The notes under the pieces were generated by a model. That model was given only the letters and a program-made list of their open reading frames with translations, had not been told where the DNA came from and did no database searches. From Robinsoniella sp. (GTDB lineage: Bacteria > Bacillota > Clostridia > Lachnospirales > Lachnospiraceae), in contig JALEVQ010000117.1 of assembly GCA_022788205.1 (NCBI GenBank), positions 1 to 34,442 on the forward strand: 34,442 nt of DNA. The letters run 5' to 3'. Of the stretch, positions 7,925-16,170 are shown in pieces (the first letter of the stretch is position 1; the number at the start of each line of letters is the position of its first letter). The translations under genes and the position numbers were made by a program.

Positions 7925-8235
7925 CTATTTTTCTACTTCTTCTTTTACAAAGGCAACACTCTTATTGATTGTATCGAGCATTGGATCTCCAAAGAATCCG
8001 TGTCCGCCGCCTTCTACAACATGAAAAGTCACAGAAGGATACTCTTGCGATGCCCTTTCAGAATAACTGATGTCCACGATCTCAAACTCGATATTGCTCT
8101 CCTCATACTCATAGTCCCCCTCGATGGAATCCATAAATGCCTGCATCATGGCGCGCCAGTCGTTTGCCGGCGCCTCAGTCTCCTCTGCTTCCGCTTTTGT
8201 CGCTTCCTCTGCTGCATAAACCGATCCCATACAGA
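7925..8235 (-). pseudogene. Remnant of a secreted alpha/beta hydrolase-like gene
   Basis: About 100 codons stay open to a stop at 7925, but the gene has no plausible beginning. The first readable residues, SVYAAEEATKAEAEETEAP, look like a signal-peptidase site followed by an acidic linker. The last 45 residues, with VVEGGGHGF, resemble the catalytic-histidine end of alpha/beta hydrolases. The nucleophile region that should lie between is absent. The stretch around EFEIVD-ISYSERA may mark a second internal deletion. Upstream it runs directly into a truncated AraC gene in another frame. I read it as debris, not a working protein. Confidence 0.6.
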
Positions 8236-8804
8236 TACATCTCATCGATCTCATACAAAATCAACTCAAGAATCGGCTCAATGCGATATTGTGTACAGTC
8301 TTGAAAAAGAAAATATGTTTTATTTTTCCGATTCACAGACAGAAAATCATACAATTCACAGAAAAATTTTTTGTGTTGGTAAAACTGAGACAGCAAGATC
8401 GTTTTCATAAAATTTAGCTCAATAATAACGTTGAAAATCTGATCAGTATCCTGAAGTGCCGCGGTACAATGAGGTGTTTGTGGCTGAATAATTAAAATCT
8501 CCTTTTCTTTCAAAATCACCGTTTCATCCGTGTCCATAAAGTGATTATAGCAATTGCCTTGATATACATAGATCAACTCAAACCATCCATGATAATGATA
8601 AAAATGTTTGGTATACTTGTTCGGTTTTCCCTCAAAACAGAGATGGAGTTTTGACTCTTGAAACAGTTCTTCCAGTTGTCCTTGAGAAAAACTATATATT
8701 TCATGTCTCAAATACGTATTTTCCAGCTTCTGAATTTCCGTCTTTTTCCACTTCTCTTTTCGTTGTTCCGTTCTTTTCTTTCTCTCGATGTACTCCTCTA
8801 TCAT
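8236..8804 (-). pseudogene. Truncated AraC-family regulator (sensor half only)
   Basis: About 190 residues match the N-terminal half of an AraC-type regulator. There is a cupin-like segment HYHGWFELIYVYQGNCYNHF (histidine pair followed by a beta-rich core), then IIQPQTPHC and the helical linker ending in ILELILYEIDE. The two C-terminal HTH motifs that bind DNA are missing. The frame instead runs into unrelated sequence and stops at 8175. The junction lies near 8225-8245. AGGGGG 8 nt before the ATG at 8804 decides the start over an upstream ATG without a ribosome site. If translated it could bind ligand or dimerise but not DNA. Confidence 0.65.
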
Positions 8805-8962
8805 CCCGTCATCCCCCTCTGATGAACTTTCAAATGATTCCCTTGGTGTCATTTACATAATTCATCGTTTTGTATACGAATATTATATCATATATACTGT
8901 TAATATCACATTATTTTTAAGCTTCACCATTTTTCGTACGATAAAAATTTTCAGATATGTAG

Positions 8963-8991
8963 TTGTTGAGATTAAAAAACCATGGTAAACT
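8963..8991 (+). promoter_or_regulatory. Possible promoter of the small ORF-ACT unit
   Basis: TTGTTG (8963-8968) and TAAACT (8986-8991) are separated by 17 bp, about 60 nt before the first ATG. The boxes are only moderate matches. The rest of 8805-9053 is AT-rich and holds no gene I can support; a TATAAT at 8882-8887 on the minus strand may be the old AraC promoter. Confidence 0.4.
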
Positions 8992-9053
8992 AATCATAGC
9001 GATTTCAACGGAAAAGCTATGGCGATGCAATTTGAAAAACAAAAAAGGACATC

Positions 9054-9317
9054 ATGAAAAAAGAAAGAGAGGCGGGCATGATGCTTACAAAAATGGATTT
9101 TGAGTTTACCGATCGTGAAGGTACGGGATTGCAGGTCATAAACGATATGTTGAGGAACACAAAATTTGCAGACCTTAAAGAGGAGAGCGAGCAGGTGCAT
9201 AAGCGTTGGATGGAAGCTTATCCGAACCGGCGGATGATCAGCCAGATCATGATAAACTTTGAAAATGCAAGCAAAAATGGAATAGATAACCTTTGGTGCA
9301 ATATAGAAAAACAATAA
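9054..9317 (+). CDS. Small hypothetical protein upstream of the ACT gene
   Basis: This 87-residue frame encodes a charged, probably helical protein with no signal peptide or membrane span. I do not recognise a family. AAAGGA precedes the first ATG and GAGGCGGG precedes a second possible start (MMLTK, residue 9). The spacing to the ACT gene is 14 nt, so the two are probably co-transcribed. Because the region just upstream contains gene debris, this could be the C-terminal remnant of a longer gene. Confidence 0.45.
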   Translation: MKKEREAGMMLTKMDFEFTDREGTGLQVINDMLRNTKFADLKEESEQVHKRWMEAYPNRRMISQIMINFENASKNGIDNLWCNIEKQ

Positions 9318-9331
9318 AAGGAGAACAGAAT

Positions 9332-9760
9332 ATGTTAAAGCAATTATCAATCTTTGCAGAAAATAAGAAGGGAACCATGGAACATATCACATGGATTCTT
9401 GTCCAGGAGCAGATCAACATTCTCGGTTCTGTCACCAACGACAGTGCAGAATATGGGATTGTCCGCATGGTCGTCTCTAATCCCGAAATAGCACATGAAG
9501 CGCTGATCAAGGCAGGTTATCTCTGTCAGCTGAGCTCTGTGATCGGAGTTGAGCTGGAGGACAAGGTAGGAAATCTAAATCAGCTTCTTCAGACACTCTC
9601 TGAGAGCAACATCAACGTCGATTACATCTACCTGTCATTTAACCGAAACTCTGGCAAACCGGTTCTGATTTTCCATGCTGACGACATCTATGAAGTAGAA
9701 AACTGTATTACTATCAAAGGTTTTACCTGCATCGATGACAAGAGCGTTCTGGAAGCATAA
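9332..9760 (+). CDS. Tandem ACT domain protein
   Basis: The 142 residues form two ACT-like modules: residues 1-68 (LKQLSIFAENKKGTMEHITW, then the second strand VRMVVSNPEIAHEALIKAGY) and 70-142 (ELEDKVGNLNQLLQTLSESNINVDYIYLSF). ACT domains bind amino acids or similar small ligands, and stand-alone tandem forms are usually regulatory partners of a nearby enzyme. In many anaerobes they accompany phenylacetate-CoA ligase-like genes, but none is next to this one. AAAAGGAG before the ATG at 9332 decides the start over an upstream in-frame ATG at 9293. A strong terminator follows. Confidence 0.85.
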   Translation: MLKQLSIFAENKKGTMEHITWILVQEQINILGSVTNDSAEYGIVRMVVSNPEIAHEALIKAGYLCQLSSVIGVELEDKVGNLNQLLQTLSESNINVDYIYLSFNRNSGKPVLIFHADDIYEVENCITIKGFTCIDDKSVLEA

Positions 9761-9810
9761 ACCTTTGCTATATCAGAAACACAGTCAGCTCGGGAATCTA
9801 TCTGAGATCA

Positions 9811-9856
9811 AAAAATTGTCGGTATCCGTAAAATTTCGGACACCGACAATTTTTTA
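9811..9856. terminator. Bidirectional intrinsic terminator
   Basis: AAAATTGTCGGTATCCG pairs with CGGACACCGACAATTTT, with one mismatch and a short loop. T-runs follow on the plus strand and A-runs precede on the minus strand, so it can end the ACT transcript and the convergent GH3 transcript. The remaining DNA to 9941 holds nothing I can support. Confidence 0.85.
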
Positions 9857-9941
9857 TCGTTTTATATTACTTGTATTTCTATTTTTTGTGCTCTGCCTTA
9901 TCGTCTCAGACAGGCATCTGCGCAGAAATCTGCTGTCTCTC

Positions 9942-12686
9942 TTATTTTGTTGCCTCAGATTTCTCTACTGTCTGGTATGTCAAAAGCTCTGCATCTGTTG
10001 TGTAAGGAACAGCCTCAACGCCCTGCTCTGCATTCAGTTTTGCGAACTGTGAAGAGTTCATCAGCAGGTCAAGAACGCGTGTTGCACATTTCTGAAGGTC
10101 ACCGAGAACGATTGTACCATCTTTCAGTTCTGATGTTGTCACGAACTCATTTTCTGTTCCCTCGATCGATGGATCTAATGCGTTGATGATTCTCTCCTGA
10201 AGACCACCTGGCATGGTCAGGTCATTGCCTGCATGTAAGGATGCAGAGATAGAAGAACGTGAGCCTGCGCCCCAGTCAGTCATAACCATACCCTGGAAGT
10301 TCCACTCTCCACGAAGAGCATTCTCAAGGATGTCATAGTTGGAGTCTGCATAGATACCGTTGATGTAGTTGTAAGAAGACATTACTGCCATTGGCTGTGC
10401 TTCTTTTACTGCCATCTCGAAGCCTTTCAGGTAAATCTCTCTGAAGGTACGCTCTGAAACAGTGTCGTTCTGTGTATTTCTGTTGATTTCCTGGTTATTT
10501 CCAGCATAGTGTTTGATTGTAACACCGATTCCTGGGTTGGACTGTACACCGAGTGTTGCAGCAGTTCCCATAGAACCTGTCAGGTATGGATCCTCTGAAT
10601 AGTACTCGAAGTTACGTCCGCAAAGTGGATCTCTGTGGATATTCATACCAGGAGCCAGCCATAAGGTTACACCGTACTCTACCATCTCAGCACCGATTGC
10701 TGCTTCTACTTCTTCTACAAGGTCTGTATCCCAGGACTGAGCCATCATGGTTCCGATTGGCCATGCTGTACAGAACTGATAGTAGGTCTCTGTCTCACCT
10801 TCATTTGTGTAGGACTGTGTGATACGGATGCCTGCAGGTCCATCAGCTAATACGATGTTTGGAATGCCATGGCTCTCGAAGTAGAGACTTGTGGTCTCAC
10901 CTGCTGCACCGTTTACGCTGTTTGCCTGTGCTCCGACAAATGTTTCTGGAATAGCAACGCCACGATTTCCGTTGATGATGTTTGCCAGCTGTTCATTGTC
11001 CAAACTTGCAACAAACTCTTCCATCGTAACTTCTCCGCTGTATACCTGGTACAGAGTTGGATTTTCTACTGCATTTACGATGACAACTTCCTCATTGTCT
11101 ACTGTCTGATAATCAGCTGCTTTGTCTTCTGTCAGGTAAGTTGTGATCTTCTCAGATTTGTATGCGTCGATACGTGCCTGATCTTCTTCACTTGTTGCTA
11201 CCTGTGATGCTGCAAGAGCTGCTGGATCCAACTCGATCTTTGCTGCTGCTGCGATCTCATCTGCCTCTCCATCATATGTATATGGAGTTGCTCCCTCTTT
11301 GCTGATCTCTTCCAGCTCATATCCGTTCAGATCAAGGATATTTGTGAGCTGCTCTGTAACTGCTGTCTCTGCAACACTCAGAACTGCTGCAACATGTGTA
11401 TTTCTTGAGCTGTTTCCGACACGCACTACATAATCTCCAGCTTCCATGATGTAAGCTGCTTTTTCTTCACTGTAAGAAGACATTTCCGTTGTCAGATAGG
11501 AAATCTTTACTTCCTGGCTCTCGCCTGGCTGTAACAGATCTGTCTTTGCGAATCCGATTAATTCCTGATATGGTTTCTCAAGATCTCCGTCTGGAGCTGA
11601 GAAGTAAACTTCAACAACTTCTTTTCCTGCATAGGTATCACCTGTGTTTGTCACTTTTGCAGTAACTGTCACATACTCAGCGTCTGCCTCTACACCCAGA
11701 ATTTCTGTGTCAAAGGTTGTATAAGAGATACCATATCCAAATGGATAGGAAACTTCTTTTCCAAATGTGTCAAAGTAACGATATCCTACATAGATACCCT
11801 CTGAATATTTCTCTTCCAGAGCATCTCCGTCTGCGTTTCCGATGTATGCGCTTGCCGGATAATCACTGTAAGATTTTGCCCATGTATCAACGGTCTTTCC
11901 GGAAGGATTTACCTCTCCTGTCAGAACCTCGATCAGAGCAGTTCCGATCTCCTGTCCGCCCTGGCTCATCAGAAGCAGTGCGTCAAGTCCGTCTGGAATT
12001 TCCTCATTGATCTGCTGGTAGAAAGTTGTGTCCATGACACCGCCTACGTTCAGGCAAACGATCACTTTGTCGAAAGTAGAAGCCAGTTTCTTCAGATTTG
12101 CCTCCTCTTCCAATGACAGATAGTAGTCACCTAAGTTGTAAGATCCATCCTCGTTTAAGATGATACGGTCATCACCTTCACCAGAGTTTCTGGAGATTAC
12201 ATAGATTGCAGTGTCAGCCTCAGCTGCGGTTGCCAGCTCTTCATCTGTGATCTCAAGATCCTGATGTCTGTAGGTGATCCAGCGGCTCTCATGCTCTTCT
12301 GCATCAAATGCAGCCTGTTTCTCTTCATAGTCAGCCTGTGCATTTTTCAGATACTCTGTTGTTGTGATCTCGTATCCTGCGTTCTCAAACGCTTCCCATA
12401 CAGTCGTCACTTCTCTCTGGTTTACGTCTCCAGATCCTGTTCCGCCTTTTACTGTGTTGTAGACACCTTTTCCAAACAATGCCACTTTTCCAGAAGCTGC
12501 CATAGGAAGGACACCATCGTTCTCCAGAAGAACCATTCCCTCTGTAGCTGCCTTCTTAGAAAGCTCAGAGTTTGCTGTCTCCATCTCTGTCACTTCATCG
12601 GTCGTGTGTGCTGCAAAAACAGTTGCATTCGTTCCGCAAACCATTACTGCTGCCAAAAGCAGTGCCATTACTTGTTTTCTTTTCAT
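9942..12686 (-). CDS. Secreted GH3 beta-glucosidase with reversed domain order
   Basis: The 914-residue glycoside hydrolase family 3 enzyme starts with a signal peptide (residues 1-26, ending VFAA). The usual order is inverted. The GH3 C-terminal domain comes first (about 40-280, with NSGEGDDR and probable acid/base Glu170), then a fibronectin III-like domain (about 335-430). The catalytic barrel is last (about 555-830), with ADGPAGIR, GRNFEYYSEDP, KHYAGNNQE and the nucleophile Asp804 in VMTDWG. This order is known from Ruminococcus albus and Butyrivibrio beta-glucosidases. An acidic linker (about 455-545) joins the halves. No anchor motif is visible, so it is probably released. Its ATG overlaps the stop of the solute-binding protein gene (ATGA), so the two are translationally coupled. 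Linkage specificity cannot be read. Confidence 0.92.
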   Translation of the reverse strand: MKRKQVMALLLAAVMVCGTNATVFAAHTTDEVTEMETANSELSKKAATEGMVLLENDGVLPMAASGKVALFGKGVYNTVKGGTGSGDVNQREVTTVWEAFENAGYEITTTEYLKNAQADYEEKQAAFDAEEHESRWITYRHQDLEITDEELATAAEADTAIYVISRNSGEGDDRIILNEDGSYNLGDYYLSLEEEANLKKLASTFDKVIVCLNVGGVMDTTFYQQINEEIPDGLDALLLMSQGGQEIGTALIEVLTGEVNPSGKTVDTWAKSYSDYPASAYIGNADGDALEEKYSEGIYVGYRYFDTFGKEVSYPFGYGISYTTFDTEILGVEADAEYVTVTAKVTNTGDTYAGKEVVEVYFSAPDGDLEKPYQELIGFAKTDLLQPGESQEVKISYLTTEMSSYSEEKAAYIMEAGDYVVRVGNSSRNTHVAAVLSVAETAVTEQLTNILDLNGYELEEISKEGATPYTYDGEADEIAAAAKIELDPAALAASQVATSEEDQARIDAYKSEKITTYLTEDKAADYQTVDNEEVVIVNAVENPTLYQVYSGEVTMEEFVASLDNEQLANIINGNRGVAIPETFVGAQANSVNGAAGETTSLYFESHGIPNIVLADGPAGIRITQSYTNEGETETYYQFCTAWPIGTMMAQSWDTDLVEEVEAAIGAEMVEYGVTLWLAPGMNIHRDPLCGRNFEYYSEDPYLTGSMGTAATLGVQSNPGIGVTIKHYAGNNQEINRNTQNDTVSERTFREIYLKGFEMAVKEAQPMAVMSSYNYINGIYADSNYDILENALRGEWNFQGMVMTDWGAGSRSSISASLHAGNDLTMPGGLQERIINALDPSIEGTENEFVTTSELKDGTIVLGDLQKCATRVLDLLMNSSQFAKLNAEQGVEAVPYTTDAELLTYQTVEKSEATK

Positions 12687-14236
12687 GTCGTATCTCCTTC
12701 TTTGTTATTTTTTTGTTTCCATTTATCTAATTGATGCTGCACCTGCCTCATCAATTCTTCCGAACCGCTCTCCCTCAACTTGCGCTGGAATTCCGGCAAC
12801 TCCTCGTCGACATCCAACACCCCGCACCCCAGTTTTCGGTCGTATTCCTCTATGACGGCACGAATCGGCTCTAAATCAACTGTGATTTGACTGTAATCAA
12901 GCCGAAAACCGTATGCTGGTGAGACGATGGCGCTTTTGTTAAACTGCCTCATCTCCTCATTGATCTGTTCTGACACACCGTTCCATCGTTTTGAGAGATA
13001 ACGGTTAAAAAGCCATTTTGCTCTGTTAAAATACCCAATATTGTTCAAATCATATCCCGGCGGGAAGTCAATGCTTCCATCTTCGAGCGTCACATAGTGA
13101 CTTCCCTCGACACCGTACATCAAAAGATTTGTGATCTCCTCATCACTGTAGATCAGATCGATTGCCTTTATGCTTTCTGTCGGATACTGTGTGGCCGATG
13201 AGACGCACCATATAATTTCCCAGACACCGTTTGTCGTCAGCACCGGGTCTCTGTCGAACGGAATGATAGTAATCTCATTGCCGTAGAGTTCTTTCTCATA
13301 CTCCACCTCATCCGGGCGGATGACAAATTCTGTGCAGAAAGCATCGCCTCCATAGACTTGTTCGCGTGAACTTTCACTGATTGTCAGAACATCCGGATTG
13401 ATATATCCTTTCTGATACCAGTCTCTGAGCAGCCTGCACCGCTCTTCATATTCCGGTGTCTCGTAAATATTTCTCACTGTCAAAGTCTCATCATCAAAAT
13501 ATACCATAGACAGCATGCGATCCAGGACATCTCCGATCGGCTGGCGGCTGATCATTCCCGAAGTAGACTGGAGAGGGACAATCGGCGTCACGTCTGGCTC
13601 ATTTTCCTTAATGATTGCCAGATACTTTTCCATATCCTCCATACAGGTAACCTCAGTGGCATCCATCCCATATTTCTGGAGATAAGAGGTTTTGATCACA
13701 ATTCCATTCGAATTGATGTCCGGCATTGGCTTGGGTATTCCATAAATACACTGTCCTCCAGGTTGATATAGCTCCTCTTTTGATATGGTTAAAACATCCA
13801 AGATATTTGCTCCAGCTTGTTCCAGATATGGTTCCACATTTAAGAGCAGTCCCTTTTCTATGTACGACCAATAGTAATCTCGGTCATAGATGACAAAGAG
13901 ATCCAGCGCCTGTGCTGTCAAGCCATAGACGTATTTCTCGAATTCCAGACGATCCACCCAGACCAGTTCCAGGCGAAACCCTGCCTTTTCCTCTGTCAGA
14001 TTGCCCAATTCTTGATTGATCTCCTTTAAATCCTCTTCTTCCCGCCATGTATTGGTCAGCGTTGCCATCCGAATTACTGGCACCGTACCTTCGCTCTCCT
14101 CTATGCTTTCTGTATTTTTCCCACATCCACACAGCAAAGTAACGAAAGTCAACGCGAGAAAACTGTGTATTCTTCTTTTCAATCTCTGCCTGCCTCTTTT
14201 AAGCGTAAATTTTTTTACTCGCTTAGTATAATTCAT
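12683..14236 (-). CDS. Extracellular solute-binding lipoprotein (ABC sugar-binding type)
   Basis: The 517-residue product begins with a long basic n-region (KRVKK, RGRQRLKRR), then a hydrophobic stretch ending in the lipobox LCGC, so it should be a membrane-anchored lipoprotein. The body has the look of large family 1 sugar-binding proteins: TNTWREEEDL near the start, a DLFVIYDRDYY strand and a C-terminal helical end. The ATG at 14236 is chosen because the upstream extension starts at TTG without a ribosome site. Its stop overlaps the GH3 start by 4 nt. It is divergent from the YesM-type kinase, and no permease is found here. It may feed a distant transporter or serve as a sensor partner of the kinase; both are inference. 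Confidence 0.87.
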   Translation of the reverse strand: MNYTKRVKKFTLKRGRQRLKRRIHSFLALTFVTLLCGCGKNTESIEESEGTVPVIRMATLTNTWREEEDLKEINQELGNLTEEKAGFRLELVWVDRLEFEKYVYGLTAQALDLFVIYDRDYYWSYIEKGLLLNVEPYLEQAGANILDVLTISKEELYQPGGQCIYGIPKPMPDINSNGIVIKTSYLQKYGMDATEVTCMEDMEKYLAIIKENEPDVTPIVPLQSTSGMISRQPIGDVLDRMLSMVYFDDETLTVRNIYETPEYEERCRLLRDWYQKGYINPDVLTISESSREQVYGGDAFCTEFVIRPDEVEYEKELYGNEITIIPFDRDPVLTTNGVWEIIWCVSSATQYPTESIKAIDLIYSDEEITNLLMYGVEGSHYVTLEDGSIDFPPGYDLNNIGYFNRAKWLFNRYLSKRWNGVSEQINEEMRQFNKSAIVSPAYGFRLDYSQITVDLEPIRAVIEEYDRKLGCGVLDVDEELPEFQRKLRESGSEELMRQVQHQLDKWKQKNNKEGDTT

Positions 14237-14406
14237 TATCTCATCTCTTTTCTGCCATATTTTTGACTTGCAATGTTCCAATTTTGACTTTTTGTCTATT
14301 TTCTCTTCCCCTCTTTTCTATTATAATTATAATAAAAATTGAACATTTTTTGACCATCATGTATCGGAAAGATAACTATATTATTAAGTAGAAATGAGGG
14401 ATTTTT
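14237..14406. promoter_or_regulatory. Divergent control region between the binding protein and the kinase
   Basis: On the plus strand, TTGACC (14350-14355) and TAACTA (14373-14378) with 17-bp spacing could start the kinase operon. On the minus strand, two TATAAT boxes (14322-14334 region) lack a good -35, which fits a promoter needing an activator such as the AraC-type regulator encoded at 16148-17368. No clear direct repeat for that regulator could be singled out. Confidence 0.4.
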
Positions 14407-16170
14407 GTGGTTTCTAAATTTACTTCTGACCACCATCATGTCATCCGCACACAACTGTTTCTGATTCTGGGTACGGCTTTTTTTCTGATCTCTTTCGTCT
14501 ATTGCCTCACCATTTTGTACACACAAAAATTGATGAAAGATGATGCAATCTCCAGCACCCAGACTACGCTGTCCCTATATATGGAAAACATTGACACACA
14601 GCTTCAGCAGACCTCTTCTTTTCTCTCAAGTTATGTGTTGTCACATGATTTCTCCAACCTTTCCTCCTCATCAGAGAAAGTTGTCCAGGATGCAAAGCTG
14701 GAGATTTGCAGAGATTTTCAGACTTATATTAAATCCTACAACAACACAGATGCTCTATTCTTTTTTGATGCAGATCACGATACGTTTCTCTTATACTCCT
14801 TGTCTCGGGAATCCTATTCGTTCCGTCAAAAAATTTCAGACCACTTTCAGGAAGTCTTATCTTGTAAATCTTCCTCGCCCGTCCCGGTCTTCCAGTATTG
14901 GGTTCCGATCGCAATCGACGATGAAATGGTTCTGTATGAGATTATCCAATATCAAAACTTTTTTGTGGGATCCTGGAGATATCTTCCGTATCTCTCAAAG
15001 CCTCTGCATGAACTGCAGAATTTCACACAGGGAGTGATATTTTTTCTTTTTTCCAATCCTGACAATCAGGATGACACCTTTTTTGAGGTTCTTCCTGATG
15101 TTCGCCTTGCGGATGCCTCCGATTATGGCTCGCCAAACATTCTGATCACCGCTGATTCAAGCAGTGGAGATTTTTCTCTGGGGCTGTCCCTGGTTCCGCA
15201 AAATATTTTAAAAAGTCTGACACATTATTTTCTCTATGCCTGTGCCATTCTGATCTTGATTTTTCTCGTCGCACTGATTGTTCTGACGCTTGTGTGGAGG
15301 CAGATCATCACGCCCGCCGAGACATTGACAGCCGGGATGAATGCACTGAAAAATGGGGAACAGAGCGTCACCCTTCCTGTGTCCAAGTGGAAAAATGAAT
15401 TTTCCGTTCTGACAGAACAGTTCAATGACATGAGTCATGAACTCTACCGTCTGAAGGTACAGATCTATGAGGATCAGCTCAAAAAAGCAGACACAGAATT
15501 ACAGTATTTGAATCTTCAGATTAAACCACATTTTTTTCTGAACTCCTTAAACATCATATACAATCTTGCCCTCACGCAGAATTATAAGGAAATTCTGGAG
15601 ATGTCACGCTGCCTGATGAATTACTTCCGCTATACCTTCCGCTCCTCCGACAGTTTAGTACCTATCAGCGATGAGGTAGAACATTTAAAAAATTATCTGC
15701 ATATTCAGGAGCTGCGCTATGACTCAAATTTTAATACACTGATCGATATCAGTGAGGAAGCCCTGTCATGTAAGATTCCCGTTCTCTTTTTACAGACATT
15801 TATAGAGAACATTATCAAACATGCCTACTCAAAAATGCAAAATATGCAGATTACACTCAACATTCAGGTGGAAGAAGAAAACCTGAGGATCGAAATTTCT
15901 GACAACGGCTGTGGATTTTCCGAAGATATGCTGGAACAGCTCAACAAACCACTTGGTCCCGGACCGTATCCGACCGAGCATATCGGTATTTTAAATGTGC
16001 GCAGAAGACTGTCGTATCTCTATGGCTCCAAAGCGCGCCTGATCTTTTCTAATACGATAGAATATGGTGGGGCAAAAATCACCGCTTTTCTCCCCATGCA
16101 CCTGCCCGACTCTTCTATCATGCCAAAAACAAAAAAGGAGGCTCAAGATGAATCTTTTACTTGTCGATGA
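14407..16170 (+). CDS. YesM-type sensor histidine kinase
   Basis: This 587-residue membrane kinase has a first membrane segment at about 16-39, an extracytoplasmic sensor region (40-268), a second segment (about 270-297) and a HAMP linker (298-350). The phospho-accepting domain has His375 in QIKPHFFLNSLN, and the ATPase domain has Asn468 in the N-box, SDNGCGF near 498 and GILNVRRRL near 527. The start is GTG, with GAGGGA five nucleotides before it. The response regulator gene begins inside its last codons (23-nt overlap). Kinases of this type usually sense extracellular glycans and control nearby transport and hydrolase genes, here most likely the divergent binding protein and GH3 enzyme. Confidence 0.93.
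   Translation: MVSKFTSDHHHVIRTQLFLILGTAFFLISFVYCLTILYTQKLMKDDAISSTQTTLSLYMENIDTQLQQTSSFLSSYVLSHDFSNLSSSSEKVVQDAKLEICRDFQTYIKSYNNTDALFFFDADHDTFLLYSLSRESYSFRQKISDHFQEVLSCKSSSPVPVFQYWVPIAIDDEMVLYEIIQYQNFFVGSWRYLPYLSKPLHELQNFTQGVIFFLFSNPDNQDDTFFEVLPDVRLADASDYGSPNILITADSSSGDFSLGLSLVPQNILKSLTHYFLYACAILILIFLVALIVLTLVWRQIITPAETLTAGMNALKNGEQSVTLPVSKWKNEFSVLTEQFNDMSHELYRLKVQIYEDQLKKADTELQYLNLQIKPHFFLNSLNIIYNLALTQNYKEILEMSRCLMNYFRYTFRSSDSLVPISDEVEHLKNYLHIQELRYDSNFNTLIDISEEALSCKIPVLFLQTFIENIIKHAYSKMQNMQITLNIQVEEENLRIEISDNGCGFSEDMLEQLNKPLGPGPYPTEHIGILNVRRRLSYLYGSKARLIFSNTIEYGGAKITAFLPMHLPDSSIMPKTKKEAQDESFTCR

Noticed and set aside
14237-14281. Upstream extension of the solute-binding lipoprotein to a TTG at 14281
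   Set aside because: No ribosome site precedes the TTG, and the ATG at 14236 gives a normal lipoprotein signal.
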